DNA of 64,000 nt from Euleptes europaea (taxonomy: Eukaryota; Chordata; Lepidosauria; Squamata; Sphaerodactylidae), in NCBI RefSeq assembly GCF_029931775.1, contig NC_079322.1, forward strand, positions 77,995,326-78,059,325, in the 5' to 3' direction. Both the position numbers and the translations under genes were made by a program. Below, one piece after another: positions 21,431 through 33,600 of this stretch. Positions within the stretch are counted from its first letter, which is position 1. The number at the start of each line of letters is the position of its first letter. Below the pieces are notes generated by a model. It did no database searches. It was not told the origin of the DNA and worked only from the letters and a program-made list of their open reading frames with translations.

Positions 21431-22568
21431 CTTGAACCTGAATTGTGTTTGTGCTTGAACTGCTTCCCCCCCCCAAAAAAAAACCGGTCTCTGCATATGC
21501 ACAAACAATCCCCCAATATTTTTTTAATCAATTTTTTTCCTTTTTTCCCCCCTGCAAATGTGGGGTATCCCCTGCTTATGCAAAACCCTAAATTGTTGTG
21601 GCGCCTGGCTGTTTGTGAGGGTGCGGGCATGTGTGATAAACCTCCTAGTCAGTTTCAGGCTACTGGATTAATATTTTATTTACGTTTAAATATCTGTGCC
21701 CTGCTTTTCTCCCTGAAGGGAACACCCGCCTCCCCCCCCCCCAAGCAGCTTAAAACCCTAGTATAAAGCAACAAGTGAGGTCTTGGGACGATCCGATCCG
21801 ACAGCCACCTCTGCCAAAGACACAGGCTTCAAGGAACAGGCCGAACAGGTCCTTTGGCCGCAGCTGAGCTTTATAACTACAACAGGAAGGGGGAAGCAGA
21901 AGCTCAGCAAAGGTCTTAAAGCTGGCCAAGAGGTTCCTCCGCATCTTTCCCTCCCAAAGATAAAGCAGGTGCCTGAAGGCTGCAGTAATGCGCCCTGATG
22001 CTCTATAGCCAGCCTGCTCAGACTTGGATGTAGGCAATGAACTCCTGCAATTTAATTACTCAAGGAATGAAGAAGGGCTTCCTTCCCGCTGTCCTGAATC
22101 TATCGGGGTTATCGGTTGGGAGAAAAGGTCCTTGCCGCACATCCTGAGCAATTTTATCAAGTCACCCCGCTTTAAATACTCAGCCAAAAAGCGTGGACAC
22201 AGTAAAGTTTGTCACATGGTTTTCCTGTGGAACACGACCCTACCTAATCCTCCTTGTTGAACAGACACGCTTCAAACTAACCCTCTGAGCTTTCATGTAC
22301 GAAAAGGAAGGTCCTCCACAGTTCCTTTCTCCCTAGATTTCTAGACAAAAAGGACAGCCACGTACATAAGATATCTTTAACTTTCTACCAGTGCTGCCAG
22401 AGAGCAGGTGGCTCTTCAGCGCCTATTAACACGAGAAACAACCTCCTCTCCTGTCCTGTCCTCAGTATGTGCTCACAGGCCTGGCCACAGAAGTTATGGG
22501 GTGTGCTTTTCCAATATTCTCGTCCTTTGCTTTACGCACAGCCGCCTCCCGGCCTGGGACTGCCTCCC
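21431..22568 (-). other. Probable 3' UTR of gene B and the gap to the CR1
   Basis: No gene or clear repeat. TTTATT at 21675-21680 (minus-strand AATAAA) is a possible polyadenylation signal about 890 bases past the gene B stop. Confidence 0.3.
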
Positions 22569-24649
22569 TCATTGTTCCCCCCAACCCTCTGTCACCAGCC
22601 CCATCTGCATGCCCTTTGTACATGCCACGCTGCCGGCCCCTCCCTCTCTCACACCCACTTTTTTAACGTGCATCTTCTTGTGTAGGTTGAGGTAGCTCTT
22701 GTGAATGAAACCCTTGCCGCATTCGGCACACTGGAACGGCAGCTCGCCTGTGTGGCTCCGGCGGTGCATGATCAGGCGCGCCTTGTAGGCAAAGCGCTTC
22801 CCACACTCCATGCACCTGAAAGGCTTTGGGAGGCTTCGGTAGGGGATCCGGGCACCGGCTGCTGGCGACTCTTCGCTCTCCCCCTCTTTGCCCGGCTGCA
22901 TTCCTGAGTGGACGCCCTGTTTGTGGCTGGCAGGACGTTTTCCACACGGGTCCTCAGTGGGCGGTAGAGGCTTCTGCCCAAGGTGAATTGTCTCTAACAA
23001 GCAGAGACAACACTTGGACCGACGTCTATTCCCACACTGGGGACAGGTGGAAAAATCCCCGTTCTTCCTGTGTTGCTGGAGGTGGCGGTGACCTGCGCTA
23101 TTGAAGTTGAACACGATCCCACACAAACGGCACCTGTACCTCCTCCCTGCATGCCATGCCTGGTGGGAATGAAGGTATGACTTGCTAAGGCTCTTGCCGC
23201 ATTCAGTGCATTGGGAGAGCTCCTCTTCCTGCCTCCTCCTCTTCTTCTCCTTCCTCTGTTCCGTGGCAACCGCTGGCGGGCTGGAGTCTTCCTGGCGCCC
23301 ACCGCTCGGCGGCTCTTCTCCCAAATGTATCAGAATGGGCTTCCGAACGCTGCCTTTGTAGCCCAAGCTTTCTCCACAGAGAGGACCCCAATGGCGGCTC
23401 TCTTTGGCGTGGGCTTTCATGTGCGTGACCAGATGCCTCTTGTAAACAAACCTCTTCCCACATTCCTGGCACTTGTGCAGCTTCTTCGTTATGCCGACCG
23501 CCGCGCGGCTGCCGAAGCCACTCGCGGGGCCTGCGTTTTTGTCAGGCTCTGCAGCACTCTGGTGCTGCTCCGCTTTGTGCCTCTGCCGATGTTTGCCCAG
23601 GCTGTATCGACTGTTGAATCCCTTCTTGCAAAGGGAGCAAGTCCACCTAGCAGAAGACGTTTGCGACGGAGGGCCGGAGCTGTCCCTACTGGCCTCAGGC
23701 ACCTCTCCGTTAGGCACCCATTTGTCACGATCCTTTGGACGCTCTGGGGAGGTTACACCATACCTGTATTTCTGCAGCCGCTGCTTATGGCAGTATCGGT
23801 AATGTAGCTGCAGGTTCCCTTCTAATCTGAACTTCTCCCCACACTGGTGGCACGAATAGGGTTTCTCTGGCTCGCTCTTGACATCCCCGTGCGGCTTTTC
23901 GTCTTTCTGCAAATGCGTCTTGCTGTTCTCCGTGCTCTTCTCAAAGCGGGACGCAAAATGCAGTGGGACGGAAAGCGCGCAGACGCAATTCTCCCCACAT
24001 GGAGCATACGTGCACAGTTCTTCCTCAAAGTGGCTTTCCTCGTGCATCACAAGGTCGCTCTGGTGCGTAAAAGTGGTGTTGCACCGTGCACATGGCCAGA
24101 CCTTCGCCTCCTCGTGGGTTTTCTGGTGCTGGAGGAAATCAAGGTACCTGCGGAAGCCCTCCCCACAGTCCGCACAGAAAAGCAATCTCTCCTCCGCTCG
24201 GCTCCCTTGGCCCGTGCCCGGGCTGTCTACGCATGCGCGGCTGTGGATCCTCTGATGCCTCTTCAGATGCCAGCTGCTGAGGAAGCAGACGCCACAATCC
24301 GGGCAAGGAAGGGATGGCTTCTGCAAGCTGACCCTGTTGTGGATACGAAGAAGCCCTTTCAACCGGAATGTCTCGCCACACCACCGACATATGTACGGCT
24401 TCAGTACTACGGCTGCCACCTGGGAATGCGTGGGGCTGGCCAATCCATGCGTGGCCTTTTCTGGGTGTGGAACGCACTCATCTCTCACTGGATTTCCCCT
24501 TTGCATTAATGGCACGCCCAAAAGCTTAGGGGGTCCCTCCAGGTCGCCCTCTTGAGCCAGCTCTTCCTCAAATCTGCTGTCTACCATCTTGGGTGGTCCC
24601 AGCGTCTCAGTATATTGTTTAGAGTATATCTGCCCAAGTCCTCCATCTG
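22569..24649 (-). CDS. Gene B zinc-finger exon
   Basis: The acceptor is gaatccag|CAGATGG (first base 24649). With the single G left by the KRAB exon it completes GCA (Ala), and the frame runs 692 further codons to the stop at 22569. The start is not within this exon. Confidence 0.85.
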
Positions 24650-27600
24650 CTGGATTCAAGAGAATATGAAATTATTACCAATCTAGGAAAAACAGGGCAA
24701 AGGACAGCAAGACACTGGGGAAGGGGGAGGGATGAGAATACATCTTATTTGGTTAAGCGTCACTCCCCTCCCCCCGCCTATTTGGACTTTATTCCCAAGA
24801 ATTTTAGAATGGATTAGACCAGTGGTTCCCAACGTGGGGCACACGCCCCACAGGGGGGCAATTTGATTTTTAAGGGGGGCAATTCGAGAATGAGCTATTA
24901 ACAGTGAGTTTTTTGCATTTCTTATGGTTCTAGGGGCCTCATATATAGTATATAAATATATATTGTGAGATACGCATTTTTAAAATTAAAATGGCCTTTT
25001 AGACTTCCTCCACGTGAATAGGAGTTCACTTTTTGAATAATAAGAATTATATGTCACCGGGGGGGTGGGGAGGATCAGGATTTTAGAGATGCTTAGGTGG
25101 GGTATGGCCAAAATAAGGTTGGGAACCACTGGATTAGACTCGCCTAATCGGGCTCATCTGAGGTTTTATCTGTGCAGGTGGCTTTTGAATGACTAATGGG
25201 GCGAAGGCAGGGAGTGTCCAGGAAAGGCACAGGAGAAACGTCCAACATTTAGAATCGCTTCCTTCCACAATGGCCTTAAGAAAGCCAATAAAATTACAAC
25301 CGGAGTTGAGAAAGTGAGAAATTTGTTTTCTCCCATTCCCAGAAATTTAAATGGGTTCAGACCAGTTCGTGGCTAACAGCCTCAGTTGTAGTTGAATGGA
25401 ACAGAACCTCCATTTTCAGAGGCAGGGTATCTCAGCTGGGAAGCCAACAGCAGCAGCCAACTTTGTGTCCTGCTTTCAGGCCTTCTGAGAATGTAAAAAC
25501 AGCCATGTTGGATCAGACCAATGGCTACGGTCGCCAGTGTCTAGGTGGGGCCTGGAGATCCCCCAGAATTACAATAGATCGCCAGATGACAGAGATCAAT
25601 TCCCCTCCAGAAAATGGCTTATTTGGAGGGTGGACTCCAAATAGTGCCATACTCTGCTGAGGTCTCTTCTTCCCAAACCAGCTCCACCCCTAAACCCCCA
25701 GGAATTTCTCAACCTGAAGCTGGCAGCCTTACCAATGGTCCATCTAGCCTAGCATCCCGGTGGCCAAACGGGTTCCTCCAGAAGGCCCACAAACAGGACA
25801 CAGAGGATAAAACCTCCCCCTATTGATGCCCCCCACCATATTTAGAAACCCCAGTATTCAGAAGGCTACTGCCTCTGAACGTGGAGGTTCCATCTGGCAC
25901 CACGGCATACAGCCACTGACGGACCTCTGCTCCATGAAACTGTCTATTATAATTTAGTTTAATTGGGAATTGTTGGTTTTAATTAATGTCTGTGAAACTG
26001 AATGGTGTTTTATGGTATATTTGTTGTGACCTGCCCTGAGCCAGGCTTCAGCTGGGATAGAGGGCGGGATACAAATCCAACAAATAAATAAATAAATAAA
26101 ATAAAATACCCCCCTTTTAAGGCCAACTGAAGTAGTAGCCACCTGAGGGAAACTGGCCGACTACTGTGGGAAACAGGATGCCGGACTAGACGGGCCATCG
26201 GTCTGGTCCAGCCCCTATATTCTTAAGCAAGAACTTGACTCGTAAAGCCAAACGCTCGGGGCCCCATAAACAACCCCATATTCTTGCACGCGGTACAAAC
26301 TGCCGGCTGCATTGCTCCTTTCAACGACTGCTGCATGCAACCGAGCGCTCCCTCACTTTGGGTGCAGATGAGTAGGTTCTGGCTCCCGCTTCCAGATCCA
26401 AACGCTTCCTCGTTTTCACTCGCGGAAGAATCGCCCCGTCTGGGATCCTGGCTTTCTGCGCGGTTCTGCCACCCGCCTCCTTTAAACCACGCTATGACTT
26501 CAGAGCTGGTCGCGGGACTCCCTGCTCACAGAGAAAAAGAGACCACGCTGTGGCAAAGGATGCAGAAATGGCCGCGGAGCAAGGGAAAGACGGCCTCGGT
26601 TCTGAACCTGGTCTACATGCAGTCTCCGCTTCCCTTCTCCAATTCCTTTCAGGAATACATCAGAGGTCCCCAACCTTCAGACACAACAAGGTGGGCAGAG
26701 CCACAAAATGGCTGCCACAAGAGACCAAGCCAGCCACAAAATGGCTGCCGCAGCATAACTTCTTTTTTTAAAATATAAATTTTTATTAATTTTTATAACA
26801 TAACACAAAAAACAAAAATAAACAATTACAATAAAAAGAAAACCAACATAAGAAAATACAAAAGAGTATCTATATATACTTATGCATACATTCATAGTTA
26901 CAAAATTATGAAAACCAAAGATACCCCTTCGACCCACCACCCACCTTAAAAAAATGACCCTTCACCCGACTTCCGAAGAAGTGTCTTAACAGTTTTAAAA
27001 ATATCTATTAACAGTATAATATGAAAATATCAAAACTAGTTTCTATAACTCACTAATTAAAGTAGTAAAATCCATTAATGCCAGTTTATCCCAATATGTG
27101 GCGGCCTTTGCCCAGGTTTTTTTAAATTCTTCCATATCTTTTCCATGTAGGAATTCGGTTAGTTTGGCCATCCTCATATACATCCATAATTTCTCTCTCC
27201 AGCCACAAATTGAAGGTTTATTCACTTGCTTCCAAACTTTAGCTATTACAATTCTTGCAGCAGCAAAACTATATTAGCAAATAACCCTATCATTATTAGA
27301 CATATTTTTTTTGGAATTCCCAATAAACAAAATGCAGGTTTTCTTTTTATTCTACCATTAATCAAATTATTAGTTTCCCTAATTACTTTTTTCCAAAAAG
27401 TTTTAATTTTTTTACATATCCACCATACATGCATAAAAGTGCCTCTTTCCATTCCACATTTCCAACATAAATCCACTGATGCTAACAAATTTAGTTGGAG
27501 ATGAAAAGCAGGTTTTAGGGGATGACCCAATTGATGAAGATAATGCACATCCATCAATCAGTCTATGAAATACAAACTGCAGGCTCGTGATGCCTCAGTT

Positions 27601-30600
27601 TGTCCCAGGGCTGTGCAGGGAAGGGAGTTTTAACTTGTCAACTGAACTGTCAGTTTTGCAACCCAACGCTGGCTCCCCACTTTATTAGTAATTTAAAGGG
27701 GTGGGGGACTTTTTTAAAAATTCCCCTCAAAATGCTAACAACAAAACACGGCATTTGGCTTCAAATAGCAAAAACTGAGTGGAGCTTGAAGGGTAAAGCC
27801 TTTTCCCTCCCTGCACAGCCCTAAGGGAAACTGAGGCTGCCTGAGTCCGTTTATCTGTGTCAGGTCTGTTTATGCCTTTAGATAAATGAAATTCTAGGGA
27901 ATGTCTTGCTAGATCAGTTGTGGAAGCCGACTTCTCTGCGTACAAAGCAATCTCAGTTAGACAAAAAAAAGAGTTCAGATACCAAGAGGCCTGCAGTTTC
28001 TAGTTTATGAAAAGTGGCCACCCTGAAAGCCGCTCCCAGTCTGAGGGTTCTCCTTACCTATGGCGATCAGAGATTCGTAGTTCTCCTTCAACACCTCAAA
28101 GTACAGTTCCTGCTGCCATTTCTCCAGCATCTGCAACTCCTCCATTGAGATATGAACCATGACGTCCTCGAATCTCACCTGCACCTGTGAGAAATGGGCC
28201 ACGTTAAAAACTTGAATCGTTCTGTTCATCGACCAGATGTTAAAAGCCACAGATTTTAAGCAAAGGCATGCACAACGGAAAGGAGAAATTCAATCTCTGC
28301 TGCAAGAAGCCTACATGGAATTGTGGTGTTTAGATGGTGCCATTGCTTAAAACAAGGTTAGCAGCAATTAAACTCCCATGGGCCTCAGTGAAGCTGAAAT
28401 CAGGAAAAGTATTTCTAGTTCTCTTATAGGCACAGAATATTTTTTCCTCCTATGGAGGTCCAAATGGATCGTGTTGCACCTGCAGTCTAAAGCCCACAAA
28501 ACACTTGACCACAGGCTTACAATCACCTTCCCTTCCCCTCCCCACAACAGACCACCCTGTGAGGTAGGTGAGGCTGAGAGAGTGTGACTAGCCCCAAGGT
28601 CACCCAGCTGGCTTCATGTGCAGGAGTGGGGAAACAAATCCAGTTCACCAGATTAGCCTCTGCCGCTCATGTGGAGGAGTGGGAATCGAACCCGGTTCTC
28701 CAGATCAGACTCCACCACTCCAAACCACCACTCTTAACCACTACACCATGCTGGCTCTCTGAAGAGCCCTGCTGGATCAGATCCGTGGCCCATCTAATCC
28801 AGCATCCTGACCTGCACAGTGGCTAGTGAGTTGCTCTGGAGTGTCAACAGGGCATAGAGACCGAGACCTTCCCGTGATGCGGCCTCCTAGCAATACTGTT
28901 CTGTCTATCTCAGCATGATCAACTGCAGGGGTCCCCAACCTTTTTGAGCCTGCGGGGCACCTTAGGTGGTGGGCACACCTACAAAATGGTTGCCACACGA
29001 GGCAGAGCTCTACACACAGGGGAAGCCGATGTGCAAGGGAGAAAAGGGATAATTTAATTTAAATACACTGGGAAAGAGAAGCGATAAGAGAATACAACCA
29101 ACCCTAGTGGCAGCTGCAAATGAAATAATGCTATTTTACTCTGCACAGCCATTCAGGTCTCTGGTGGTCAATCAGAAGCCATCCTGGGCAAGACCCACTT
29201 TTTAAGAAAGGTGTTGGCAGCCATGGTACCCACAGGAACCATATTGGAGACCCCCACCACCAATCTACCGTGCCTGGCAGCATCCCTCCAGAGCTTCAGG
29301 CAGAGAACCTCTAGCCAAGGACGATGCCAAGGACTGATCCTGAGACCTTCTGCATGCCAAGCAGGGGGTCTACCCCGGTGCCACATCCTCTGCCCTAAAT
29401 CTCTAACACCAGCCCTCTCTCCCAAAAAGCCACGTGGCAGAGCGCTTTTAAAGGGGTCTTTTCAAAGAGGGAGCCTGCGATTCTAGCACGGGTGGTGTGT
29501 GTGTGTGTATGGGGGGGATGTGCTGTTCAGAGAAGAGAAAACCCCTCGAGTCTTCAGATGTGCTGAACGCAGGACCAGGGGGGACTTTTGCCCAGAAAGG
29601 CTTCTAATTGGCCACTAAAGATTTCACTGGCTGTGCAGATTTTTAAAAACAGTGCTTTGGCAGCAGCTGCCACCACAGCACAAGGATCTTGTGCGTATCT
29701 GAAGGTCAGCTGCGGCATTCATTTTGTGCCTGTACCCACCATGCGGTGTCAAAAGTCCAAAAGCGCCCCACAAGCTCAAAAAGGTTGGGGATCCCTGGTG
29801 TAGTGAGAAGAAATTTAACTCCCCCCCCCCAGTTATTCTTCCCCCTACACGATTTGCATACGCTTCTTCAGTGGGATCTAGAACAATGTAAATGAAAACG
29901 AGAAAAAATAAATTACCATTAAAAAGCAGAGTTAAGAAACTTAGTAAAAAGACCGTAAGCACTGAGCATCTGAAAAATGCATAAATTTACCCAGAACCAC
30001 AAATCCATGAGCATGTTTCTGAAATTATATAAGGTTGGAAACACAATCTTAAAATGAAATTCATATAGATCACTCTAAAACGTTCGCAAATTAGAAAAAT
30101 ATACACGTAACCTGTAAAACTGTATAACCAAAGCAGTTCTCATAGCAACAGTTTCAGAGAGAGAAGGGTCACGATCCTACTAGGTGTTTATTTCATACAA
30201 TTGATAACAATTGAGGCTTTAATTTAACCTATGAGGAACTAGAACAGTGAGTCTCAACATCAGCTCAGCCTCTTTTTTCTAAAAGAGTTTTAGCCCTATG
30301 ACATTCAGATCTAACAATACCCGAAAATGTTACATCTTTTGGTCCATGGTTGTGTTGGAACAAAGGGCCATCTGTATTTTTTTTTTCTTTTAAGATGGGT
30401 ATTAGTTTTCTCTTCTGCAATCCTTATTCTTTCTCAAGGTTTTGCCAGCATACAGCTTCTCGCGAGGACATTTAATAATATATGCTACCTGTAGAAAAGA
30501 GCAAGAGTCCAGTAGCACCTTAAAGACTAACAACATTTCTGGCAGGGGGTGAGCTTTCGTGAGTCACAGCTCCCTTCTTCAGAAGTATGCTACCTGAGCA

Positions 30601-33600
30601 GAGTTAAATGGGGTGAAATTACAGAGTATGGTTTCTTGTCATACAGATCAATAAAAAGTGTTATTGTGGCTTTTAAGCCTGCAGAAAGAGCAGTTTCCAC
30701 AAGGAAAATGTCCTTTAGGTGGACTGGACCCCAGTGGGATTTGTTGTGACGTAATAGATTTCAGGGGGTGGGTTGCATTTATTTATTTATACTCCGCTTT
30801 TCTCCCCACAGTTGGGACTCAAAGCAGCTTAGAACACTGTTCTTTCCTCCTCCATTTTCTGACAACAACCCTGTGAGGTAAGCCAGGATGAGCATTTTTG
30901 ACAGGCCCAAGTTCACCCAGCCAGCTTCTACGGGAGAAGAGGGGATTCAAACCAAGGTCACCCAGGGTCTCTACCCACTATACCATTCTGGCCAGTCCAA
31001 AATCAATGGCTGACCAGAGCATCCAGAAAATGTTCTGGCTTCGCCTGTGGCCAGCCTCGCAGGGCAGAAGCAGGAAACCAAAAGGGACTCCCTGTAGCCC
31101 TCATCAGCATTCACAGTTAAGGAGCACCGCAGAGGACTCTGCGGGACAGGGCATTTGAGTGCACATGCACAGTGGAGGCGGGTGCCGGCCCAGTCGGCAA
31201 GATCTGCTGTCGCAAACTTTATAGAATTTATAAAAATATTGCACAAGTGACTGAGGAACAAAATAATGCATTCCTTTTGCAACTTTTATAACTGGACACA
31301 AAACGGCTGCAGCTTAAGGCTTCAGTTTGCCACCGGTGCCCTCGAACATCAGAGACTCCCAGATGCTTAACGGTAACTCCTTTCTCACATAAAAACCAAC
31401 TGTTCAAAGGAATCCCGGTGGCGCAAAACTTCCTCTCTCTGTTTCGTTGTCCCCAGGAAACTTGACTCCCCCTAATTTGTGATACCAGTTCAGGACTGCA
31501 TTGCACTGCTGTTTTCCCTGCATGTGCACATTTCTTGCAGCATACTGCTTCCTACTAGGGCAACGATGCATGCTGCGCTACCCCACTCTTCGAGGAACCA
31601 TCGTTCCGTGACATGCAGAAGGTCCCTGGTTCAAACCCCGCTACCTCCCACAAAAGCAGAGTTCTGTTAGCAGAGCTGAGAAAAGACCCACACACCCCAA
31701 GCCTGAGAATTTGCATGGTTGCAGCCATCAAAAGTGGACCACGGGTAATAGCCCAAAGGCTTTTGGGAATTTGCAGTAACGGGTTTAAATTGCGAGTGGA
31801 AAAGGTACCAGATGGATATTGGGGATTTTTTTTTTTTACAGCAGGAGTTGTTCGACAAAGGAATCAACCACCTAGGGAGGTGGAGAGCTCCCCCTCTCTG
31901 GCAGTCTTTTAAGCAGAGGCTGGACAAGCACTTGTCAGGGATGCTCCAGGCCGATCCCGCATTGAGCAGGGGGTTGGACTAGATGGCCTGTAGGACCCCT
32001 TCCAGCTCTATGATTCTATGATTGTCACCTGGCCCTCAAGCCAGCGCTGTCAAAACCGACAGAACCGCAGTACAAACGGGAACCCCCCCATCAAGGGTGG
32101 AGGGCCAGACGTGACCCAAAATAATTCAAGCCCTCCCTCACCTTACAGTAAGCAATCCTTGATGTTACAAGATGAGCAAACAGCGTGGCTCTGTGCACCA
32201 TCTCAACACTATCTTGCAACTGTGCATTAAGGGGAACATTGTGTGCATGGGGGAAGGGGGGAGAGACAGGTTGGCTGAATCTCTTGGAAACTGCTCTGTC
32301 ACTTCCCCTTTCTCCTTCGCCCAGAAGCTAAGCTGGTGTTAAACACGTGGTTCAAAAGCCAACGTGTCTGGCTACCTCAACTGCAGGCGCAACAGGGTTG
32401 GGTTTGCAGTATTTCCTTCACTACCCCCTGTTCCGATCTAAGTCAGCAGCAGCAGCCTAACAGGCAGGAACTAAGCAAGCTAAACTCCCCACCCCACCCC
32501 CTAAGTCAAGAAGATTGCGGAAGCGATGAAGATCCTTGTGCTGTGGTGGCAGCTGCTGCCAAAGCCACATTTTAAAAAATCCGCAGAGCCAATCGGAAGC
32601 CTTGCTGAGCAAAAGCCCTTCCTGGCCCCACCCATTTCCAAAAACACTGGGCGGGTGCCAGAAAGCACTTCATGGCTTGGGAATCCTGGGTTAAGAGTCT
32701 CACACCTGAATTCAAATCCCCATCCAGCCATGGAGCTCAGCAGGTGTCCCTGGGCCAGGCCTTCTCTCTCAGCATCCCCATCTCACAGGGTTGTTGTGTG
32801 AATGACATGGAAGAGAAGATAATTCACAGTGGGTAGCCGTGTTAGTCTGTTTGCAGTAGTCAAAAAGGGCAAGAGTCCAGTAGCACCTTAAAGACTAACA
32901 AAAATATTTTCTGGTAGGGTATGAGCTTCTTCACTTCTGAAGAAGTGAGCTGTGGCTCACGAAAGCTCATACCCTACCAGAAAATATTTTTGTTAGTCTT
33001 TAAGGTGCTACTGGACTCTTGCCCTTTTTGACTATGGAAGAGAAGAGAACCGCTTACGCCACCCTGAACTCCTGGGAGGGAGGACAGGATCCAAGTGCAA
33101 TAAATGTAATGAATGAACCAATCTCGCTCCGTGGCAAGAAAGAGAGTTCAGTTGTAGAGCATCTGTGTCGCATGCAGAAGGTCCCAGGTTCAATTCCTGG
33201 CACATCTCCAGTTGAAATGGGCTGAGAAAGAGCTTCACAGCCGCTCCCAGCTGGGGCAAACAATCCTGACGTGTGTGTGTGCGTCTGCTTCATGGGTTCA
33301 AAACAACACCTACGAGGATATTATTTTGAAAGGGACAAAAAGCACATTTGTTTTAAAACCGTTTGTCCTGGGCTTAAAAAAAATAAAATTACAAATATTT
33401 AAATACCGTACAGCATTTCCTGTAAGTATGATCAAAAATAACCATCACACTAGAAGCCCCAGGCGTTTTCAGCTACAGCAAGACATCTCAAAGCCAGACT
33501 CACTGTTCAAATTTCAGCCCTTACTTTCGTTTCTGAACTGCCGCCCCGGGAAATGCATTTCCACTTACCGATCCACTCCCCGAGCATCCAAGTAAGCCAT

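Noticed and set aside
23211-24509. Plus-strand open frames of about 200 codons
   Set aside because: They are antisense shadows of the gene B zinc-finger exon.
28926-29797. Single 872-bp hAT with matching ends
   Set aside because: The outer octamers (atcaactg and gtgtagtg) differ, and the interior shows two copies facing each other.
33565-33600. Candidate alternative first exon of gene B (ATG...GTGGATCG|gtaagt)
   Set aside because: Both possible ATGs leave phase 2 or 1 at the donor, while the KRAB exon needs phase 0.
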